The notes beneath the pieces are model-generated. The model saw only the letters and a program-made list of their open reading frames with translations. It had not been told where the DNA came from and did no database searches. 64,000 nucleotides of DNA from Voacanga thouarsii. Lineage: Eukaryota; Streptophyta; Magnoliopsida; Gentianales; Apocynaceae. Where the stretch lies: the NCBI GenBank assembly GCA_026120185.1, contig JANUWF010001220.1, positions 992,001 to 1,056,000 of the forward strand, read 5' to 3'. This document shows positions 9,725 to 22,572 of the stretch, piece after piece. The first letter of the stretch is position 1; each line of letters begins with the position of its first letter. A program made the position numbers and the translations under genes.

Positions 9725-11574
9725 GGAATACAAAATCGTTGGAGAATTAAATGTAGCATTAAGTTTCATGATTGCAAAAATGCCTTTTATGGTAAATATT
9801 TTTGAAAAGTGTATATATCACTTCAGCAATCACAGTATGAAGTTTTTTCAATTCAATGTATATGGGTTATAACAAGGAAAATTTTGTCCCTTTTTGAAGT
9901 TGTAATTTTTTTTATTAGTTAAAAATTTGAGACATTTAGTTTGCACTATATATATGTCTATATTTATTTTCTCTCTAGATATTTTAACTTTTTCGCTTAA
10001 AAGTCATGATCAAGTAAAAGCGTTTGACAATTAATATGCATAGAATGTAAAAACAAGTAGTTGATTCGTTGTATTACATCTTGTGACTTTTTTCCCTTCT
10101 TTTTTCAACTTTCGGAGTACTCAAGACAGATTTAGGGGTAGGGGTGGCCCATCCCTCTAAAATTATCAACAAGTATTTATTTCTTCTAAAAATTGAGAGA
10201 TATATATATATAAATTCTACCTTCCCCTCAAAATTTTTTTTAAAAAAAAATTGTAACATTATTTTTTTTTTTACTTTTTTATGATTTTATCCCTCAAACC
10301 CAAAGTTTGGATTCCATCCATGGCAAAATAAAGTTTTCTATTTTTTTTCGATCAATATATAAACATGAACGCAGAAGACGAAATTACTCCAAAATAAAAA
10401 TGTAGAAAGTATGGATATACATTATGCGCAAGCATTGAAACCGGGATAGTTATAAAAAAAAAAAAAGATCTTTTATCAATTGAAATACTATATTAGTTCG
10501 AAATGATTATTCGTATCAATGAGTAGCTAAGGTATGTTTCTTAACAATGAATAGCAAAGTTAATTATCAGCTCAATACCTAATAATTGCTTAACTAACAT
10601 TCCCTTCAAAATGTCATAAACATTTTCAGGTAAAAGTTTAAAAGATTTTGTTCGTGACAACCGTTCTTTTATATCTTGAATAGCTCGAACTAATTTAAAA
10701 TATTTAAAATAATTTTTCATGTTTAGAAGGATTTACATTAATACATAGAAAATGGATAAGCATTATGTTCTAGGTAAGCGTCCAAGAGTAAGTGAAGAAA
10801 ACTTTAGTGCCAAAAAATTGAAAAAAGTAAAAAAGAAATCTTATCAATTTCTTAATGTACTAACGCCCCTAACAGGATAACACCAACATCCAACTGATAC
10901 AATATAAAATCAAGCTACAACCAATTCAATGAAGGCACCGGACCCTGCTAAAATAGCAAATTTTCTATAAAATTGGCGTATTATTTTGAGGGTGCACTCA
11001 TATCTTCATTTAAATGTGATAAAAAAAAGTTCAGGAATTTATTTATTTTAGTATTTATTTTAGAAATAATTAGAAAAATGAACTGAATGCGGAAAAAAAA
11101 TTGAAGCTAGTGGCTTTTAGACAAGTTACAAATATTTAAGTTTGTATTTATTTTTATATTTAATTACCAGTATGTTTTGTAGTCTCTCGATTATTATTTT
11201 CCTTTCTAATTCTTTTTCTTATTAACTCTATTATACTAACGTAAAGTTGAAGCTTTCTCAATTCAATGTATATAGATTATAACAAGGAAAATTTTAACTT
11301 TTTTCAAGTTCATAAATTTTGTGCTAGAATTTTGAGACATTCATTTGCAGCCCATGCTGATATCTTTTTTTATTTATTTATTTTTTGTTAAAAGTCGTGA
11401 TCAAATAAAAGCATTTTGCAAATAATGTAATATGCATGAACATAAAGACACATATTTGATTCATTGCATTACACCTTGTGAACCCCCCCGCTCCCCTCCT
11501 CCCCCCCTTCTTTTTCAACTTTTGGGACAATCAAGAATGGATTTAGGAGTAAAGGCAATACGGTATTTGTCTCT

Positions 11575-11960
11575 ACTGTCACAGAAGTTGTTTATGTCCA
11601 TCTTGACTGTTTGGCCACCAGCCCATGTTCTATCCGTATGACCTTGGCACTAGCCCGCAAGCTATCCTTGCAGCCTAGGCATTAACCCTTGTACCAATTC
11701 CAGTTCGATCTCTCGGCCTGGGCACCAGCTTGCGTGCCCAACTCTATCTCGTGCAACACTCGACCTTGGTTCGATCCACTAGCCTTCAGCCTTCAGCTCA
11801 TTAGTCCCGTCTCAAGGGTCTCAATTCCGTCCCAATTCCCTCTTGGCCAATTTATTACTAGCTCGTTGTTGGGTCGGCACAGTGCTCCTAGCACATGCCA
11901 TGCCTTAGGGAGTCCTGGGCGCCCCAGGCGCTAAGGAACTAATGATCACCCGTCGGCTCA
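11575..11960 (-). repeat. G1 3' LTR, truncated
   Basis: Matches the right half of the LTR at 23889-24693 (for example CCACCAGCCCATGT and the closing CGTCGGCTCA). The other half is missing: the sequence switches at about 11575 from R DNA into the middle of the LTR, with no terminal TG and no target duplication. Confidence 0.8.
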
Positions 11961-12029
11961 TTTTTCTTCCCCCCTTATAAACTCCCACCCCCTCCTTTGA
12001 GAGCTTAATGCCCTTGTTAAGGGAGGATT

Positions 12030-13300
12030 CTGTGCATTCTAATATTCTCGAAGCTTCTCCTCAAATTGCCGCAAGTGTTCAACTCTTTTTGATGTAGTGT
12101 TCAACACATTATCTTCCCACCGGACCAAATAATCCGTCCTTTGATTAGGGGTCTTTGGGGCTTGTGAGCCAAAACCTTAGCAATCTTTTTCTCATAGTAA
12201 TTTCTGATAGTAGGAGGAGCTCATTTCACCAACTGTCTATCTGCATCCAACTCATCCTTATGGAACATCTTAAAGAAACTCACATGGAATGTTGGGTGTA
12301 TCCTCAATCGATCTGGGAGTTTGAGCAGATAAACCACACTTTCGACCTTTTTCAACACTTTAAAGGGACTGTTATATCTGGGAATCAAGTCACAATGCAC
12401 TTCCTTACTGTTGATCTTTTTCCAAATTTGCGAGTTCAATTTTAACATCACCAAATCCTCGACTTTAAACTCCACATCCCGTCTGTGGGCATCAACATGT
12501 TTCTTCTTCATAAACTGAGTTATTGCTAAGCTCTCTTTTACCTCCTCAATCAACTCGTTCTTGGCTTGAGCAAGCTAGTATGCGACAGGACATCGGTTAA
12601 TGCTATGTTCAATAGTGATCTCATGGGTTGTTGCCCATTAGCCAACTCGAAGGGACTCTTCCCAGTAGCGGAAAATTGGTGATGATTGTAGCAAAACTGA
12701 GTCATGTCCAACAAATCAACCTAATTCTTCTGGCTAACCATTACATAATGCCTCAAGTACTCTTCCCATAGACTATTTATCATCTTCGTCTGGCTGTCAA
12801 TTTGTGGGTGAGTAGTAGTAGAGAACTTGAGTTTAGGACTAAGCATATTGAGCAACGAGGTCCAAAACCATCCAATGAACTTTGGATTATGATCACTGAC
12901 AATATCTTTTAGAATCCCAAAATACTTCACCATATTTTTCAAAAACAACTCAACAACTGCGTCAGCTGAACATGGTTCTAGGGCAAGAACGAAGACACTA
13001 TACTTTGAAAACTAGTCAACTACAACAAAAATACTCGAAATGTCATTAACCTTAGGAAAGCCAGTGATGATATTCTTGGACACAGACTACCACGATCTAT
13101 CTGGAATGGATAATGGCTGTAGTAACCCGACTTCCTTCTTTCGTTCAACATTGTCTTGCTAACAAATAAGACGAGATCGCACATAAGCCTCGATGTCTTC
13201 CTCTATCTTTGGCCAAACAAATCTATAGGATAAAAAGGCATGGGTCCTTTCCATGCTTGGAAGGCCAGCCCACTGAGCATCGTTTGTTTATTTTGTTTTT
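12030..13300 (-). pseudogene. G1 integrase and chromodomain
   Basis: The integrase core includes VKYFGILKDIVSDHNPKF (catalytic Asp) and LWEEYLRHYV near the catalytic Glu (12721-12948). The C-terminal part reads KKKHVDAHRRDVEFKVEDLV and LPDRLRIHPTFHVSFFK (12221-12553), and is followed at 12030-12150 by a chromodomain with RTDYLV-W and LRQFEEKLREY. The enzyme would join the DNA copy to the genome; the chromodomain targets chromatin. Stops and frameshifts separate these segments. Confidence 0.8.
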
Positions 13301-13439
13301 GTGTAGACCACCACCACTAGGGACATACACTTTACAGTTCTTGAAAACTAGCAGTTCATCCTCGACCTAATATGTACGCACAAGGACATCAGTCACTTAT
13401 TTCAGCAATCATTGGTAACCAGCATCATCTTGAGCATTG

Positions 13440-14000
13440 GTCTTTATCACTTCACCAAAATTAGACTACAACAGACTCAAGGCAGCTACATACTCAGTCA
13501 CTGTCTTGCGACTCATAGTGTCTGCCACAATATTGTCACGTCCTGGTCAATGCACTGACTCAAAATCGAACTCTGCCAAAAACTCTTGCCAACGTGTCTG
13601 TTTCGGGGTCAACTTTTTCTGGGACTTGAAGTACGTATTGGCAACATTGTCGGTCACGACAATGAACTTAGAACCCAATAGATAGTATTTCCATATTTGG
13701 AGACAACAGATGACCACCATCATATCCTTCTCATGGGTGCTGTACTTTGTTCGGCATTCTTTAGCTTTCAACTCTCAAAATCAATCGGGTGTTTGTCCTA
13801 TACCAATACACTAGTAATAGTGTGGTCAGAAGCATCTGTATACAATTCAAATGGTAAAGAAAAATTTGGCAACCTAAAGACCAGTTCTGAGGAAACGGCT
13901 TCTTTCAACTTTTGGAATGCACCATCCTGGTCCACACTTCATTACCACAGTTGGTATTTTTTTAGCAAATCGGTCAAACAGGCAACGATCTTGGAATAGC
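13440..14000 (-). pseudogene. G1 RNase H domain
   Basis: Readable segment YSTHEKDMMVVICCLQIWKY, then FIVVTDNVANTYF and TRWQEFLAEFDFE (13547-13771). These are the RNase H motifs of chromovirus pol, with the conserved Glu (THEKD) and Asp (VTDN). The frame is not continuous with the flanking domains. Confidence 0.75.
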
Positions 14001-16872
14001 TTTTCATAAATCAACAGTAGTAGCTAGTTAGACCAAGGAACGATCGCAACTCAGCTGCCTTTATTAGAGCCTACCAATCCACAATAGCAGCCACCTTTCG
14101 TTTGTCCTTCAACACATTCCTTTGACTAATTACATGACCAAGGAAAGTGATTTCCTATATACAAAACACATATTTCTCTTTCTTTACATACAACTTATGT
14201 TCTCTCAACCTAGAGAATACAAGTTTTCAATGACCAACATGGTCGTCTAGGGTCTCACTGTAGATCACAACATCATCTAGAGAAACAACAAACTTATCAA
14301 GAAAATCATACTGTACATCGTTCATTAAATTACAAAATGTAGCTGGGCCATTAGTTAAGCTAAATAGCATAACTAGAAACTCAAACGAACCATATCGTGT
14401 GGCAACTATCATTTTGGACTCGTCTCCCTCCACTAATCGGGCTTGCCAGAATCTAAAACGAAGATTAATATGTGTATAGTGTTGGAATGTGTGCCCTCTT
14501 AGACTGGGTTTCTGATGTAGATATCGAATATTTTAATAAAAGAATTTATTTTTTCAGAAATCGTTTGTGAATTTATTCTTTATTTGTGCACAATTTCGTT
14601 TGGAAAAGACCCATTATATTTAAATAAGTGATCCATGTGAATGAAGGTCTTTCACAGTAAGATATGGATCACGGGTTACTTAACACATAAATATTTGTTC
14701 TTAACCGATTGATGAGAATGAGAATCTCATCATATTTTAGTTAATATGTTATGAATTCCAAATGGGAAATGGCTTACCTTTAGCTAGTGAGTAGTCCACT
14801 CACTTCATGACATAAGCGTATTTCGAATATGTAGAACAAGACATGTAGTAGTGGTTTCTAAAAGTACTATATGGTAGAAACCTTGACTACTACCATTACA
14901 GCGTGGACTAGTACTCTATGACTTAAGTATGAGTTGGTGGTCTGACGAAGCTGGAAGCATATACTTTGATATGCTATAATTGAGGTTCTATTGTAGGGCC
15001 AATATACTTGCATGTTGGGTATGTGTGACTAGTTTGTTAAGACAGACTTGTACAAGATAGTTTCTACACTATATCGCCCCTTGTGGTTGTCTGAATGATC
15101 TAAATATCCAGGACCCTGAGAAACATGACTTGGATATTTACTTTAGGGTAGCTCCCTTGGAAAGCGAAAACACTCCAGGAAGTCGTAAATCATTGGACTA
15201 GAAGTCTAAGGATGGTAAATATCATTTAGAGGAGTGTTAATACACTTCTTCCACTCTAAATGTACGGCGATGTGTAGAGGGGTATTTTAGTCATTTCACC
15301 TGTATGTCGAAGACTTTGCTAATGCAGTATTGTCCTTGTGGTCAATATTTTCTTATGGTGATATTAGAAAATATTTAAAATGCAAAATACATTTATTTAT
15401 ATAGTAGGGGTATTTTGGTCATTTTAGTAGCCAAGGCGATGTGTCTTTTTGGTCCTCGGAATAGCCCGTAAGTCCTAATTAATTTTTGGGTTGAAGAATT
15501 GGTCTCAGTTGAGAGGGTTTTATTTTATTAAGGATGTCTAATTTATTATTAGACTGGAATAAAATAAATTGAGAGAAATTTATTATCTGGTTTAATTGGT
15601 TAATTAATTATTCAGGGTCGAGGTCTAGTTTGAATAATTAGAAAATTAACCTGGACTTAAATTAGAGGAAAATAATTAATACTTAATTATTTATTGGGTT
15701 ATTTATTTAATTAATCCCAAGAAATAAATAATTAAAGTTTAATTATTTTTTGATTCATTTGGGGACATTAATTATTTATTGGCTTATTTATTTAATCCCA
15801 AGAAAAATAATAAATATTATTTTGGCCCAATAGCCTGGACCATAAGATTTTTTCGGACATAGTTTAGAAGAGTTTAGAGAGAAGCTAAAATTTATTTTGT
15901 TAATAATATTCGAGTATTTGAAATATTAAATCTCGGGGATATTATTATTATCAAAATAATTATTTTGGTTTCATGACTCTTGACTTTCTGTGTGGAAAAA
16001 TAAAATAAAAATCTCTCACCCTCTCGTATCTCTTAGCTTTCACTGGCTTTTGGTTTTGTTTGTTAACATAAGTAGCCAAGGAAGCTAACCGAGAGATTGA
16101 GAGAGACAGCGGCTTTCTTCATCCCTTTTCTGTGATCACCAACTTGGATTAGGAGGGTTATATTCTAAGAACTGAAGAGCCAAGCATTCATTGCACCGGA
16201 GGTGAAGAAGTTGGCAACCGGAGCTTCAACCCACGGGAAGAAGAAAGCTGTTTTTGTGCTTCAATCCGTTTTACCATTGTCTTCAAGGTTTAAGGCACTG
16301 AAAGGTATGGTTTTCATGCTTCCATGCTGCTGCTATGCTCTGTTTATGATGTTTCTGTCCATTTTTATCCCTCCCATTGCATGCTCTCTGTTTGTTTTCA
16401 AATCCTTCATATAGTACTTGGCATGAACATGTCTATCAAATAAGTTAAATGCGTTAGGAATATGATATTTATTTTTAATAGTTATCTTGTTCAATGTACG
16501 GTAGTTTACACAAAAATAAAGGGAACCATCAAGCTTCTTCTAGAACAAGGTAGGAGCACCATACGGGGCCTTTGATAGCTTCACTAACCCACCCTCCAGC
16601 AATTCATCCAACTGTTTTCGAAGTTTAGCCAACTCTACTGTGGACATTTTGTAAGGAGATTAGGCTGGTGGACGGTAACCAGTCACCAAGTCTATGTGGT
16701 GGTTTGTGGGATGTCTAGGTAGAAGTTCCTTAGGAAATACTGCAGGTATGATGTCCTTGAACTCTTCCAAGACATTAACAATCTGATCAGGAACATCGTG
16801 GGTCTGGTCTAGCTTGACTTCCACCAAGGCAGCTAGATATATTTTATCTCCTCTTTTCAAACTAGCCTTCAC
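14001..16872 (-). pseudogene. G1 reverse transcriptase, split by a solo LTR
   Basis: The part at 14227-14433 reads [20 protein letters not shown] and then SLDDVVIYSETLDDHV, where the first residue of the catalytic YLDD has become Ser. The N-terminal part lies beyond the nested LTR at 16415-16872 (EVKLDQTHDVPDQIVNVLEE, the linker before the polymerase). Fingers and palm are split by 1.93 kb of foreign sequence and broken by stops. Confidence 0.8.
14480..16409 (+). mobile_element. Solo LTR 1 of a long-LTR family
   Basis: 1930 bp running from TGTTGGAATGTG to AAATCCTTCA, flanked by the 5-bp duplication TATAG (14475-14479 and 16410-16414). The uninterrupted host sequence is visible in G2 near 27185 (TTGTATAGTACTTGGCAT). 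Related copies lie at 20380, 31272 and 33845. No internal retrotransposon region is present, so this is a solo LTR. The superfamily is not determined. Confidence 0.9.
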
Positions 16873-17243
16873 CTGTAAGACAGAAAGGGCTCCTTTCTCT
16901 GCGAAGAACGGTGTCTGGTCATAGGCAGCACTAACGAAGCTTGGGCACCGGCTTTTGCTAATAGTAAATCCACCAAAGTATGGAGAAACAACTACTTTTC
17001 AACATGAATTCAATACCAAGTATTAAATCAAAATCATCAAGAGGGATGACTATCAGATTACAATTATCTCTCCAAAGGCTAATGGAAAGGGTTACCTTTG
17101 CTGTTTCACACACAGGTAAGGCACTCAAATTCACTGCCTTTATTTAACTAAGACTCCGTTTCAGACTAAGCTTTAGCCAATCAATCTCTCGTTCAGCTAC
17201 AAAGTTGTGAGTTACACCTGTATCCATCATAGCTAAGGCTACC
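16873..17243 (-). pseudogene. G1 protease region, cut by hAT
   Basis: Matches the better-preserved G2 protease (27645-28202). The segment from TTGTGAGTTACACC to TATCCATCATAGC encodes the THNF region next to the active-site Asp. The hAT element interrupts it at 17244. No continuous frame remains. Confidence 0.65.
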
Positions 17244-17673
17244 TAGCATTGTCATGTGGGAAGGTCCATTCAAGTCGATCCGTGTTGGGCCCACAGCCTC
17301 TGGCCCTGGGCCCAGCACGGCCCAGGCCCAAAGGCCAAGCGGGCCAAGCCCGGGCCTATCCTCTCTTCTTTTTTTTTCCACTTAATTCGATTAAAAATTT
17401 TAATGTTAACTTGTTTTGTAATTTTTTATTATTATTTAAATAATACGATTGTTTAAAATTATAAAAAAGTCATATTGAAGTGGTGGGGGGTTTGGCTTGG
17501 ACCCCTACCAATTTTATTAATTAATAAAATAAAGATTAAATAAGAGGGGGACTTGATGTCTAAACCTCTTAAAAATATTACAATGATCAAACTTTAAAAA
17601 TAATATCATAAAAATAAAATTAAACAATTACATTTATTACTTATCCTAAGTTCGTAATTATTCGAAAATTAAA

Positions 17674-19794
17674 CTAACTATTTGACTCACTCAATTCATC
17701 ATCTGAGTCATCATCAACAATCTATGAATTGACCGTCCTATTTGCGGTTGTGAACCAACTATTGCAACACATTAACATCTTCAAAGTATGAGAAGCCAAT
17801 TGAGATATGCTTTCATCAATTATTCAAACACTCTCATTAAAGACGCTTTCCGATAATACTATGGAGACAGGTAGTGTCTTATGATTACGTGCCATTTTAG
17901 ATAAAATTGGATATTGATGTACATGAACCTTCTACCAATTACAAATGTCAAAATGTTGATCCTCATTTTCTACCAGAAGTTGCATTTTGTAAATTGTCAT
18001 CTCATTAGAGGTGGCAGATGATATTTTTTTACGCTTCATGATACTCTATGAATTAAATATTGATGAAATTGAAGAAGTAGATCTTCGTAGTAGTTGAAAT
18101 TGATGCTAGATGATGATGCTGATGAACCTTGCCTACTTAAAGTTGCAGAACTAGAACAAGAAGATCCAAACTCATACAAATTATACATGTCAGATAGAGT
18201 TTTAACCGTTTTATCATGCATTGTCTAAGTGTTTGAAATTCATCAAAATCTAATATTTCCTATAAATATTCAATAATACTATGAAATTCAACTATGTTTA
18301 CTTGAGGATCTAAACACAATGCCATACAATATAAATTAAGAATATCTTCATAATATTTTTTTATATTTTTCAAACATACTTCTCATAAAATAACCATATT
18401 GGGGATGCTATATATACTTACAAAAAATATGTGCTATTTTAGCAAGTGTTGAAAGAATATGATGAGTAGTAGCATAATAAGATCATGATAAAAGTTCAGT
18501 TGCTTTTTCAAAAATAAATAAAAATATTGAAAGCGCAATATAATTTTTAAAATAAGTTTCAGTTAGTTGAGGTTGAAAATTATTACAATTACAAAATTCA
18601 ATAAGTTGATTTTGAAAAGATATAACACTTTCAAATATATCCAAAGTTGAGTTCCATCTAATTTTACAATCTACTCTAAATTTTTTAAAAGATACACATT
18701 GTTCTTAACATAAAGTCTTAAATTTTTTAAAAATTTTATTGCCTAGTTGGATAAATTTTAATAAATAAAACAAAATTTTTAATTATATTAACAATATTAT
18801 CAACATATTTATATCCTTCTTTAACGCACAAATTAAGTATATGACAAGCACACCTAGTATTAAATAAAATACTATCTAACATAAGATTTATAGTATTTTT
18901 AAAAATTGCTATGACAGAATTATTATTTGAAGCGTTATCTAAAGAAATAGAAATAATTTTATTTAAAATCCTATATTCACGATATATTTGAGTAATCATT
19001 TTAGTAATACTAATACTTAAATGAGAATATTCAAATAATTTAAAATAATTCTTTTTTGTACTAACCAATCATGATCTATCCAATGACATGTAATACAAAT
19101 AAAACTCATTAGCAATTGCAATTCAACCATCACAAGTAAGAGTAAATTTTCAATTACAAGAATCAAACATAGTAATAAGACACTCTTTCATTTTTTTATA
19201 TTTCTTTATTAGATCATTTTTTAATGTAGTTCCAAGAATCCTTTTCCATGCAAGTTGGTAATTATTTTGCATGTATTGTTCATAATGTGAATTTTTTACA
19301 AAAATAAAAGGTAATTTAGTTTGAACAATTATTTTAACAAATCCACTTCTATTTTTTTATGATCATATTAAAAATTATCTATAATTTGACCTCCTGTAGT
19401 ATGAATTTGTTATTGTTTAAGTAGGTTTTCTAATCAATGATTATGAACATTTTCTAACGTTCATATCCCTTCTCCTTTCTTATGTGCATATACCACTCTA
19501 CAAGTTTTACATGCTACCCTGTTAATATCATTATCCTTTTCAAAAAGATTCCAAACCATAAATGTTTTTACTTTAGCTATAACTTCGAAAGTTTCACTAT
19601 CATCCTGATCCATATTAGATTCATTAGGATTAATAGTTAGAATTGGTTGTGATTGTAAAACACTAACGTTAGGTCTACTAGGGCCTTCATTTTCATTACC
19701 TATTTCATTATTTATTAAATTTAAGGCTGAATCTATATTGAAATTAAAATGTGCAAATGATTGAAGAAAAATAATGAAATTGATCTGGATTCAT
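17674..19794 (-). pseudogene. hAT transposase
   Basis: From a likely ATG at 19794 (reverse), the BED zinc finger reads RVACKTCRVVYAHKKGEG, then a stop at the expected Trp and VHNH (about 19430-19530). The catalytic-core region includes KIISISLDNASNN and FNTRCACHILNLCVKEG (18736-19068). The C-terminal dimerisation domain reads YPILSKMARNHKTLPVSIV, SESVFNESV and LASHTLKMLMCCNSWF (about 17690-17930). This domain order is that of plant hAT transposases, which cut and paste the element. A frameshift near the start and many stops make it inactive. Confidence 0.8.
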
Positions 19795-20379
19795 TATTCT
19801 AAACAAAAATAATCAATTAAAATTTAAATAAAAGTTAAAAAAGAAATAAAATATTAACAAATAACGAAAAATAAGAGAATTAAAAAATATAATTAACTTG
19901 TAAATTAACTTAAAAATTAAAAAAATAAGTAATTAATAAAGCTCAAAAATAAGAATGTAAGATTAAGAAATACTAACTAATTGATGGCCAAGAACAATAA
20001 CATTATGTGGAGTTTTATATCTTATCTTCTTCAAGACTTGAACTATCCACTATTGTGTCACTCAATAATATTCTAAAATATGAAAATTTTGCTTAAAGAA
20101 TTGAAAAAAATATATAAAAAATAAATTATATTCTAACACTTTTTTGTAGAGAAAATGAAGAAATTTGAGGATTATGAGAGAAAGAGGAATAAAAATAAGC
20201 GAGTTGAAAAGAGTTAAAGAGTGTTTGGTAAGCTTTGGGGTAAATTGGGGGTATTTATAGAGTTTTAGGGGTTAAAGGGAAGAATATAGTCGTTGGGGGT
20301 CCAAAAGTAAAAAAAAAAAGTACTTGACCATTGAAGGGCCAAAAAATTTAATAAAAAAAAAAAAACTTGAAGACGGGCT

Positions 20380-22448
20380 TGTTGGAATGTATGCCCTCTT
20401 AGACTGGGTTTCTGATGTAGATATTGAATATTTTAATACAAGTATTTATTTTCGAAAATCATTTATGAATTTATTTTCTTTATTTGTGCACAATTTCATT
20501 TAGAAAAGACCAATTTTGTTTAAATAAGTGATCCATGTGAATGGAGATTTTTCATAGTAAGGTATGGATCATGGGTTATTTAAACACATAAACATTTGTT
20601 CTTAACCGATTGATGAGAATAAAAATCTCATCATGTGTAAGTTATTATATTATGAATTCCAAATGGGGAATGGCTTACCTTTTACCAGTGAGTAGTCCAC
20701 TCACTTCATGATATAAGCGTATTTCGAATACGTAGAATAGGACCTGTAGTAGTGGTTTCTTAAAAGTACTATATGGTAGAAACCTAGACTACTACCGCTA
20801 CAGCTTGGATTAGTACTCTATGACTTGAATATGAGTTAGTGGATGACGAAGCTGGAAGCATGTACTTTGATATGCTATAGTTGAGGTTCTATCGTAGGGT
20901 CAATATACTTGCATGTTAGGTATGTGTGACTAGTTAGTTAAGATAAACTTGTACAAGATAATTTCTACATTATATCGCCCCTTGTAGTTATCTAAATGAT
21001 CTAAATGTCCAAAGCTCTAAGAAACATGACTTTGATGTTTGCTTTAGGGTAGCTCCCTTGGAAAGCGGAAACACTCTAGGAAGTCGTGGATAATTGGACT
21101 AAAAGTTTAAGGATGGTAGATGTCATTTAGAGGAGTGTTAGTACACTTCTTCCTCTCTAAATGTACGACGATGTGTAGAGGGGTATTTTAGTCATTTCAC
21201 CTGTAGGTCGAAGACTTTGCTAATGTAGCATTGTCCTTATGGTCAATATTTTCTTATAGTGATATTAGGAAATATTTAAAATGTAAAATACATCTATTTA
21301 TATAGTAGAAGTATTTTGGTCATTTTAGTAGCTAAGGCGATGTGTCTTTTTGACCCTCGGAATAGCCCGTAAGTCCTAATTAATTTTAGGTTGAGAAATT
21401 GATCTCAGTTGAGAGGGTTATATTTTATTCAGCAAGTCTAATTTATTAGACTGGAATAAGATAACTTGAGATAAATTTATTATCTGGTTTAATTAGTTAA
21501 TTAATTATTCAGGGCCGAGGTCTAGTTTGAATAATTAGAAAATTAACCGGGACTTAAACTAGAGGAAAATGATTAATACTTAATTATTTATTAAGTTATT
21601 TATTTTATTAATCCCAAGAAATAAATAATTAAATTTTAATTATTTTTTGATTCATTTGGGCACATTAATTATTTATTGGATTTTTTATTTAATCCCAAGA
21701 AAAATAATTAATGTTTATTATTTTGGGTCTTCGAGTCCAAGAAAAATAATAAATATTTTGTTGGCCTAATAGCCTAGACCATATGATTTTTTCGGACACA
21801 GTTCAGAAGAGTTTAGGAAGAAGCCAAAATTTATTTTATTAATAATATTCGGGTGTTTGAAATATAAATCCTAAGAATATTATTTTTATCAAAATAATTA
21901 TTTTTAGTTTTATGACTCTTGGCTTTCTGTATGAAAAAGAAAATTAAAAAAATTAAATTTTCTCCCTCTCATGTGTGTCTCTTGATTTTCTGGCTTCTGG
22001 TTTTGGTTCATATCAGGAGAAAATCAAAAGCCAACCGAAAATGAGACAGAGTGTGTGGCTCTTGGTTTACTGGGTTTTGGTTTTGTTCTTGTTTATATAA
22101 GAAGCTAAGCCAAGGAAACCAATGGAGGAAATAGATGAATCTGATCCTCTTCTTTTCTCAACTCAAGTTCAATGCTCACCAACTAAGATTAGGCTGAGGA
22201 ATATTCTGAGAATTGAAAAGCCTGGCATTCATTCATCGGAGGTGAAGAAGTTGGCAACCGGAGCTTCAACCCACGGGAAGAAGAAAGCTGGTTTTGTGCT
22301 TCAATCAACTCTTCTACAATCTTCAATGTTTAAGGCACCAAGAGGTATGATTTTAATCCCTTCATGCTGCTGCCATGCTCTGTTATGTTTTTTTTCTGTC
22401 TATTTTTATTCCACCTTGCATGCTTTCTATTTGTTTTCAAATCCTCCA
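20380..22448 (+). mobile_element. Solo LTR 2 of the long-LTR family
   Basis: 2069 bp from TGTTGGAATGTATG to CAAATCCTCCA, flanked by the perfect 5-bp duplication GGGCT (20375-20379 and 22449-22453). It is closely similar to solo LTR 1 along its whole length, with extra sequence near 22030-22200. It lies within hAT, so it inserted after hAT did. Confidence 0.9.
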
Positions 22449-22572
22449 GGGCTTGCTTGCCGGGTCGCCGGCCTAGGTAGGCCAAGGATTTTAATCCTTG
22501 GCCCGGACTTGCCCACTAAAGTGTGGCCGATTTGACTCGAGAGCCGAGCACGCTGGCTCATGTGCCGTGCTA

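Larger units (their letters stand above)
8580..11574 (-). repeat. Dispersed unit R, copy 2 (left part)
   Basis: Blocks in order match other places in the window. 8610-8680 matches 50908-50975. 8690-8910 matches 51625-51850. 9350-9660 matches 52210-52480. 9720-10140 matches 52495-52870 and 2030-2430. 10340-10600 matches 37480-37700 and 38760-38990. 10880-11060 matches 40070-40230. 11220-11480 matches 38160-38500. The last block ends at the gypsy complex at 11575 and resumes at 37341. It contains the short ORF annotated separately and otherwise no coding sequence. Confidence 0.7.
17244..22572 (-). mobile_element. hAT transposon, with solo LTR 2 inside
   Basis: The ends are TAGCATTGTCATG on the left and, read inward from the right, TAGCACGGCACATG. 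Both are followed by GGCCC-rich subterminal sequence. It encodes a broken hAT transposase and interrupts the G1 protease (compare intact G2 near 28010). The 8-bp duplication is not clean: only TACC is shared between the flanks. Excluding the nested LTR it is about 3.25 kb. Confidence 0.75.

Noticed and set aside
22122..22535. 137-codon frame in solo LTR 2
   Set aside because: It crosses the LTR end into hAT sequence, so it cannot be an old gene; the matching part of solo LTR 1 keeps only a short piece of it.
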